Assembly (NCBI GenBank): GCA_036872755.1
Contig: JAVHNS010000014.1
Span: 1,240,001 to 1,304,000, forward strand
Direction: 5' to 3'
Length of the DNA stretch: 64,000 nucleotides
Source: Orbilia blumenaviensis
Lineage: Eukaryota > Ascomycota > Orbiliomycetes > Orbiliales > Orbiliaceae
This document shows, one piece after another, positions 57,875 through 64,000 of the stretch. Position 1 is the stretch's first letter, and every line of letters starts with the position of its first letter. The position numbers and the translations under genes are program-made. Under the pieces are notes generated by a model that worked only from the letters and a program-made list of their open reading frames with translations, did not search any database and had not been told where the DNA came from.

Positions 57875-59866
57875 TCAAATGCCGTCGGACTTTGCCTCCG
57901 TCTGTTGCTGAAGGAAGGACGCCCACAACTCCGCAAGATTCTATAATCATGATTAGCACGTGATTAACTTCGCTCATCTAATTGCTGTATGTATCATGCT
58001 GACCTCTCCGCTATTATTCCCATCACGGGAATCGCTCAACTGTGCCAGAGTAAGAGGCGACTGAATGTTGCGCGACGGAATCGATCCAGGGTAGCCGGAC
58101 CCTCCAGGGCGGGAAAGCCCCGCTGTCTCCCGATCTTCATCAGTCCATTTCAGGTAATTTGCAATTAATTGCAATACTTCGAAACGCTTCTGGTCGCCTC
58201 TTGGAAGCCCCAAGAATGAGATGAATAAATTGGTAACAAGCTGGCTGAGAGCTAAATTAGTGGTAATGATAGAGAATAGCCCTTGTCGCACGTACCGGTC
58301 AACATTGTCTTGCGGGTCCCCTCGCTTGATCATTCTGAGAGCTTTTGTCAAATGCTCATTAAGTATTACGCCTACATATTATAATATTTTTAGGTCCAAA
58401 TAACTTGATGCTAGAACGGGATATTGACCTTGGTGTCTTAGCTTCCCTATTAAGAGTGTTTTTTCTTTGACTTCGCTCTCGAGATGGGACATCCGTTGGA
58501 TCTCCCCTGACAAATGGATCGATCGAGCCTGTCTCACGATTAGGGCATTGCATAACACTTGTGGGGCTGTCTACCTACCTCTGCAGCAGACAATTCTTCT
58601 CTCAGTGAAGTTTTCTCGAGAATGAGTCCTTCGATCTGCGTTTGCGTGCTCTCTACAATTTCTCGGAGCTCTTCCTTTCGAGCTATTCACAGAACCAGTA
58701 AGCCGCGGTCTTTAATCGATGGAATTTGATACGTACTTTGTTGTATATCATGAAGAGCCATCTGAAGGTCTAACAGTTTAGCCGCTTGTTGATTTTTTAT
58801 TAAAGTTTCTTTTTCCAGTAACGCCTTTTGAGATGTATATTGTTCTTCAAGATCGCTAGTCCTTTCTTCGAGTGCTCTTCGGACCGAGCTTTCTTCCATA
58901 GCTAGTACTTCCCAGTCCTGGCCCGCCTTTCTGGTTGTTTCCAATTCATCTGCTAAGCGTCGTTGAACGATATCCGCTTCTTCGCGCTCCTTTGACCAAT
59001 TTTGCTGTGAGACCGAGAACCGCTGACGTAAATCTTGGACTTCCTGAGCTAATATTTTCTTTTCGGATATTGTCTGTTTCAAAGCAGCCTCAATAGCCTC
59101 CTTCTCGCTAATGACAGTCTTATTTTGTTCCTCCAATATATCAACCATACCTTTGGTCTGTTGCAATTCTTCCTAGCCAGCACCGATGTGTAAGTATCTT
59201 AGGAAAGGCGCAAAGGTGTTAGAGACGTACTGCGTCTTTGTTGAGTCTGTCCGTCAGAGTTGTCCGGATCGACGCTACTCTCCCAAGGAGACCTTTGTAT
59301 TTGTCGTCAAGCTGAGCATTTTCCGCCAGGGCCTGGGCAAGCTGTGCCTCTAGTTCGTAGATCCGGTCTTTATCAACATTATTATGAACATCGCTATCAG
59401 GGCCAGATATCGGAATGTCCACATCCTCTGAATGAATAACCACAATCTCCTGTCCTACGCCTATGGGGGATACCGGGGCTGAATATTAGTCCCTATCCTC
59501 TACCCTATAAGGCTGACACAAGATGATTCAAGACCAACCTTCTCGAGGGGTGTTTGACCCTGCATCATCTTCTAACTCCTCCTCCTCTGCTTCTGGACGC
59601 TATAAACGGATCAGCCGACTGCCTACTATGTCCAAAAAAGCGAACCACGTTCATCACTCGAAACATAATGCCGGAAATGGATCCAACCTCATCGTGCGAT
59701 ATAGACTGCGGTCTAGAGGCTCCTTCAATCTGCTTTTTAGATGCGCCCTTACGCGCTTTTTTACCCCTTTTTCTACCGATGGTGCCTTTATTACATCTCG
59801 TCAGCAAACCCGGTCGTTCTAAGCAAGGGACTATAGCTTCGTACCTCCGGATTCCGAATCATCCAT
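57875..59866 (-). CDS. rud3: golgin Rud3 (GRAB-domain coiled-coil protein)
   Basis: Rud3 is a cis-Golgi coiled-coil tether recruited by Arf1 through its C-terminal GRAB (GRIP-related Arf-binding) domain. Ten exons join in phase: 59866-59845, 59785-59658, 59599-59539, 59460-59231, 59172-58737, 58682-58579, 58528-58429, 58371-58296, 58244-58004 and 57940-57875, for 487 residues. The N terminus is basic (RKRGKKARKGASKKQ), then an acidic EAEEEELEDD patch. A long coiled coil covers residues ~90-340. The GRAB region reads GVILNEHLTKALRMIKRGDP, VDRQLVTNLFISFLGLPRGD and KRFEVLQLIANYLKWTDEDR, and the end LAELWASFLQQQ is conserved too. The short first exon (22 nt) provides the only ATG in frame. Confidence 0.92.
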
Positions 59867-59924
59867 TCTGATGTATCACCGGTCCATCAATTCCCGGTCC
59901 TTGTATTTATTTTTATTTTCTTCT

Positions 59925-59955
<31 letters not shown>

Positions 59956-60789
59956 TTCCGGAGAGGGGGGAAAGAGGTGAGAAAAAGGGACAAAGAGATT
60001 GTGAAATCAGTAGGGGTGTGTGTACGAATGACTCGAAAACCGGCCAGCGTCGCCGCACGGGTCGGGAGGTGTCGCGAATGAATATATCTAGTGGTTGGAT
60101 AGGTGGAAGTCCGAGGCGAAAGAGCCGCAGCTTAAGTGTAGGTATATTCTTCAGTACGGAGTGATTACCCCAACACATGAAACCGACCACGCTCGACACT
60201 AGAAAAACCAAGTGCTTCAAGCTCTTGGGTACTTAATTAGGTACTTACCTAGGTACTTACATATGTCAGAACAATGGCGTATTTGAATACCGTCGCAATC
60301 CAACTATATTGAAGCACTGTGATTCTAATACTATATTAATCTTGTCTCGTAGACGATAGAAGTATTGTTTTCATTTCGATTCAAGTTATAATACTACAAT
60401 GATACTACATTAATCCCTAGGGTATTTCTAGCACGGCAGGTAAATATGGACGAGACCCCAAGCTGTGATTGGGTTTGATAACCCCCGACCAAGGCAACGA
60501 GCTTTAATATCAACATACGTGTTTACACATTCGCTTTTTGATGCAGGACTGATAGGAGCCGGGGCTCTGTAGAGACCGCAGCGCAATTTTCTTTTTCTTT
60601 TTCAACGGGTCTGGCAGTACCGTGATGGATTAGACCAGTCACATGTGCCTATAGAACTTCGAATGTGGTACCAGGTTTGCTTAGAACTAGTATTTAAACA
60701 TACTTGTGATAACTCGTCTTGTATGACCCCCTTCAATCTATACGTAGGCGTAGCCCAACCCCTTGAGAGTAGTAGATCGAAAGTTGCCT
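59867..60789. other. intergenic, RUD3 promoter and PEX19 3' flank
   Basis: A tract of about 26 A lies at 59930-59954. TACCTAGGTA-type motifs (GTACTTAATTAGGTACTTAC and CTAGGTACTTAC) are at 60229-60260. The rest is A/T-rich without a supported frame; weak frames at 59876-60220 overlap the A tract and are rejected. Confidence 0.55.
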
Positions 60790-62069
60790 TCACTGAACCG
60801 GGCAATTCTCAATATCGGGTGGTAAACCATCTCCCTGGCCCATATCTCCCAGCAACTCTGCAGGAGGCGAGCCGACAGCTTGCATCTATAATTCGAAGTG
60901 TGGGTTAGAGAGAGTTACTCCTTTGGGGTGAGAAGATAGGGTGATAACGCTGACACACCTTTTGCATTCTTTCTACGATGTACTCTCGATCCATATCGCT
61001 GGAGTCCGAAAACGATGGTTGTTCGAACTTCGCAACAATCTCCCGCACAAGCCTCGCTTGCTCTCTAAAATTATCCATCTCTTCCACTGAGTGTTTTCCC
61101 TCATTCTCCACAAGCCAACCAGGGAACTTTTCATTTAGTTCCTTCATCGGTTCATAGAGTATTTCTTTGTTTGTGAGCTGTTCCATCATGCCCATCAGCA
61201 TCTTCGAAAAATCTTCATCAGAGCCCCCTCGTCCTGTCGCCATCTGCATTTGTCGCAACATCTCAGCTAGAAAATCATCTGATTGTGAATCTGCCATCTC
61301 AGTATCTATTTCTGCTCCAGACTCCTTCATTCTCTCCATGGTCTTTGCGATAGTATCATGAAACGACGAAGCACCTTGCGCCACATCTTCGTCAACCTCT
61401 AGTTGCACACTCGTCGCATCGGGTGCAGGAACGGGCCCCTTCCCATTATCTGCCTGGTTTGGAACTGGGCCAGCTGATTTATCCAGCTCTTGAACTAAAG
61501 AATCGAACTGAGCTTGGAATTCCGGCTACACGAAATGATTGCGATTAATCCAGATGCCAGGTTTTGGTAATTGGTTGAAGATTTTCTTCCTTACGGATTC
61601 TTCCATTTCTTTTAAGAGATCCGCCATCCCTTGTTGCAGTTGTCTTGCAAAATCGTCATCGAGGCTGTTCAACGAAGGTTGATTCAAGGAGGCACCTTGT
61701 GTAGACGTTTCCCCGTGCAAATTCTTCGCCGATTTAGACGAGGACCCAGCGTTAAACTCGTCGAGAATGTCTAAAGTTTGAGATTACGATTAGCACGACG
61801 CCTGCTGCGTAAAGTTTCAGCGTATTGATTTACCAACCATCTAGCTCGTCGAGATCGTCGTCATCGTCGTCGTCGTCGTCATCGCCATAATCGTCGTCAT
61901 CTCCGACATAGCTGCGCAATCCGTCGACTTTGTGAGGCTGGATAGTTGCACTGTTTCCAGCTACACTGCGCCCTCCAGGTAGTATATTTGGCGAAGCGCT
62001 TTGGGAAATCCCAGATTGTGATTCTGTTGCTGGTTCGGCCGGAGCATCTGGTTTTGTCCCGCCCGTCAT
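60790..62069 (-). CDS. pex19: peroxisomal membrane protein import receptor Pex19
   Basis: Pex19 is the cytosolic chaperone and receptor for peroxisomal membrane proteins and docks on Pex3. Four exons join in phase: 62069-61838, 61770-61595, 61525-60959 and 60885-60790, for 356 residues. A run of Asp (DDDDYGDDDDDDDDDDLDEL) precedes DDILDEFNAGSSSK. The middle has NSLDDDFARQLQQGMADLLK and MEESPEFQAQFDSL. The conserved C-terminal domain has LMGMMEQLTNKEILYEPMKE, FPGWLVENEG and RMQKMQAVGSPPAELLGDM, ending CPVQ, a CaaX box predicting farnesylation. The last exon of 96 nt is required for that ending. I chose the ATG at 62069 (MTGGTKPDAPAEP); an in-frame ATG at 62117 would add 16 mostly hydrophobic residues. 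Confidence 0.94.
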
Positions 62070-62533
62070 ATGGACATCCGATGCAGGGCTTCTTAGAAAC
62101 GGTAATTTAAAAACCATTTTCAATGAAGTATCTCAAAAAAGCAAGCGAACAAGGTCTGTTTTCCGGGGTGGGGGGTCCTGCTCTGCACGATGATGGGTGT
62201 GGAATCTGTCTGGCAGTGGAGCTCGAGCCTCAGAGGATTTTCCAGGGTTTCACTGATGCCTCGGCCTCTGGCAGTCTTGGCTCCCAGAGCCATGCTTTGC
62301 GCCCAAGCCTGGTTCCATAGCAGGATCTGACTTTTAATACCTCGCGCTGCTGATGGAGCAACCATAGACTAAGTACTAACCTAGGTAGCTACAACCTTCC
62401 AAACCACGATTCTCATCCTCCGTCCACGCACCATTATCAATCCGCAGGCCCCGCTCAAGCACCCCAGCGTATACTAGCTGCTAATCACTACGGCTCTGCT
62501 AGATCAGTATACTCGTTACATTAAGTTCCCACC
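62070..62533. promoter_or_regulatory. divergent promoter region PEX19 / UBC9
   Basis: These 464 bp separate the divergent PEX19 and UBC9 genes. A TAACCTAGGTAGCTAC motif at 62378-62393 is one copy of the intergenic family. No further gene is evident. Confidence 0.5.
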
Positions 62534-63218
62534 ATGTCCTCGCTTTGTCTTAACCGTCTACAGGAGGAGAGGTCAGTCTACACCTCCGTCCTAACCCTGT
62601 ATTCCGCCGTCCTTCCATCCCTCAAGCATTGCTGAAAGTGATATAGAAGACAGTGGCGTAAAAATCACCCATTCGGATTTTATGCGAGGCCGCAACGTGG
62701 CGCTGACGGGATAGACCTCCGGCAATGGAGCTGTGGGATCCCTGGCAAGGAAAAGACTCTGTGGGAAGGAGGTCTATTCAAGCTCGAGATGGCATTCCCT
62801 GAAGGTATTGAACAATATTTCCCGACAAGTTGTAATGGCCTTGATACTTATGCCCCCCTTCTTTTCACCGACCAGAGTATCCAACAAAACCACCAAAATG
62901 TTAGCCAGGTCCCGTACCCTCAGTGTCGATTTGATTTAGCGATGATAAGTTAATATAGTTCTAGGTAAATTTGTTCCGCCCCTGTTCCATCCGAACGTCT
63001 ATCCCTCCGGCACCGTATGCTTGTCAATCCTCAACGAAGACGAAGGCTGGAAGCCAGCCATTACCATCAAACAAATACTTCTCGGTATCCAGGATCTCCT
63101 AGACGATCCGAACCCGGAGTCACCTGCCCAAGCCGAAGCATACAACCTGTTCAAAAAAGACCGCGCCGCCTACGAAAAACGTATTCGAGCTCTCGTGAAG
63201 GAAAACCAAGCAACCTAG
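62534..63218 (+). CDS. ubc9: SUMO-conjugating enzyme Ubc9 (E2)
   Basis: Ubc9 is the sole SUMO E2 and transfers SUMO to target lysines. Four exons join in phase: 62534-62571, 62650-62804, 62876-62899 and 62965-63218, for 156 residues, the normal size. It starts [20 protein letters not shown] and continues [60 protein letters not shown] and [20 protein letters not shown]. The catalytic Cys is the one in GTVCLSIL (about residue 92), with the HPN motif just upstream. Exon 3 is only 24 nt and codes for YPTKPPK. Near the N terminus an extra Cys replaces the usual small residue, which is a minor change. Confidence 0.97.
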
Positions 63219-63871
63219 AAAACTTCGCTTGGGAGATAATACTTTGAATTATACTAGAAAGGTCCGGGTCTGGTCGTATATTTCCTCTTTCAGCACAAAA
63301 ATCCGAGGGTGGTACAAATGCTTGTTGCTGGTTTCCGATATACGGCCGCCCTTTGTCTTGTCTTTAGCCGTCGAGGCACAATGTTTTCCTGCTGGAGTTA
63401 CAGGTGTATAAAGATACCCTTGGAATCGTCAGACATCTTGGTAAACTATAACACTACAGCTTGATTGTTGGACAGTGGATAAGATATTAATCGATGTCTG
63501 TCATTTTTTCTGAGCGAGCACACATGAAGCTCGTGATTGCCTTGACATTGTGCTGGTCTGGGTCACGCAGCCTCAGTCTTACTAAGAAGCCAAAACAGAG
63601 AAGGAAGAAAATAGGTGACAAGGAAGAGAAGAAAAAGAAATTTCAACATCGAAACGAGACCATTTTGCTATTTCATAGAATTTCCTGCCGATCCACTTGT
63701 CGTAGAATTGCAGGTATCAGTATCGTATTAGGTCGCAGGCCTTTTGCTGCCATCTCGTAGTCTGCGGTTCTAAAATGCCCGTCCTTTTCATAATACATAC
63801 ACAACAGAAACGCCATAGATGAGGAGGAAACAGGGAATAAAGCAATGGGTTGGCGATTGAAAGGAGCAACT
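63219..63871. other. 3' flank of UBC9, no gene assigned
   Basis: The 653 bp downstream of UBC9 contain an A/G-rich tract at 63590-63640. Short frames on both strands have no recognisable feature. Confidence 0.45.
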
Positions 63872-64000
63872 TCAACTTCTTGGCTTTTCCTTCTTCTCTT
63901 TCCACAAGGCCGCTACATGTCCAATTAGCAGAAGCTTAAACAGGAATTTCAATAGTGGTGACTTACAAAGACCGACACCGGAAACCTTCACGACCTTAAA
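63872..64000 (-). CDS. possible 3' end of a gene entering from the right edge
   Basis: At the right edge the minus strand reads FKVVKVSGVGL up to a strong donor (GTAAGT) at about 63967-63962. An acceptor (CATGTAG) ends near 63911, and the join continues SALWKEKKEKPRS to a stop at 63872. Donor, acceptor and phase all fit, which suggests the last two exons of a gene that starts beyond the window. The peptide is too short to name. An alternative acceptor frame (LVEREEGKAKKLKLLL) cannot be excluded. Confidence 0.3.
   Translation of the reverse strand, partial: FKVVKVSGVGLCKSPLLKFLFKLLLIGHVAALWKEKKEKPRS

Overview
The window is nuclear DNA of a filamentous ascomycete (Pezizomycotina). The protein families are fungal: RAM-pathway Sog2, a SIN/Cdc7-type septation kinase, the Pezizomycotina DUF3712 family, a GPI-anchored aspartic protease, Rud3 and Rtt106. 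Nearly every gene carries several short introns (mostly 50-110 nt) with GTATGT/GTAAGT donors, CTAAC/CTGAC-like branch sites and CAG/TAG acceptors. The intron density (10 to 13 exons in several genes) and the very small exons are higher than in most Sordariomycetes or Eurotiomycetes. A less derived class such as Pezizomycetes is plausible, but that is inference. I modelled exons by hand; almost all models close in phase from ATG to stop.

Layout: 0.3-8.3 kb holds mitochondrial and biosynthetic genes (ribosomal protein bL17m and MICOS subunit MIC12 divergently paired, ornithine carbamoyltransferase, a DUF3712/Tag1-like membrane protein, acetolactate synthase regulatory subunit). 8.9-12.8 kb has a tandem-KH splicing factor (KHDC4/BLOM7-like) and an unrecognised four-exon gene. 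12.8-15 kb is gene-free and rich in simple repeats. 15-25 kb has a GPI-anchored aspartic protease, a DHX35-like DEAH protein that has lost its catalytic motifs, Sog2, and a cysteine-rich single-pass membrane protein. 25.6-38.9 kb has Rtt106, a repeat-rich 2.3 kb gap, Rho1, Ufd2, Utp25 and TAF13. 39-48 kb has a PPR protein, mS23, Ypi1 and the 13-exon Cdc7/SepH-type kinase. After another repeat-rich gap come a Cqd2/Mcp2-type UbiB kinase, eIF3f, a CCDC12/Cwf18 splicing protein, a second PPR-like protein, Rud3, Pex19 and Ubc9. A partial exon may sit at the right edge.

The genes are housekeeping and do not form an operon-like or biosynthetic cluster. Several act in related processes: mitochondrial translation and organisation (bL17m, mS23, two PPR proteins, MIC12, Cqd2), RNA splicing (KHDC4-like, CCDC12, possibly the DHX35-like protein), and polarity and cytokinesis (Rho1, Sog2, Cdc7/SepH kinase, Ypi1). 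Two pairs of mitochondrial genes share divergent promoters. I see no tRNA or rRNA gene, CRISPR array, transposon ORF, virus or secondary-metabolite cluster.

The most unusual items are the catalytically dead DHX35-like helicase, a family of palindromic TACCTAGGTA-type motifs found almost only between genes, the unrecognised gene at 12.1-12.8 kb, an AGTCC hexamer array beside RTT106, and a set of microexons of 5 to 24 nt. I found no convincing new multi-gene system.
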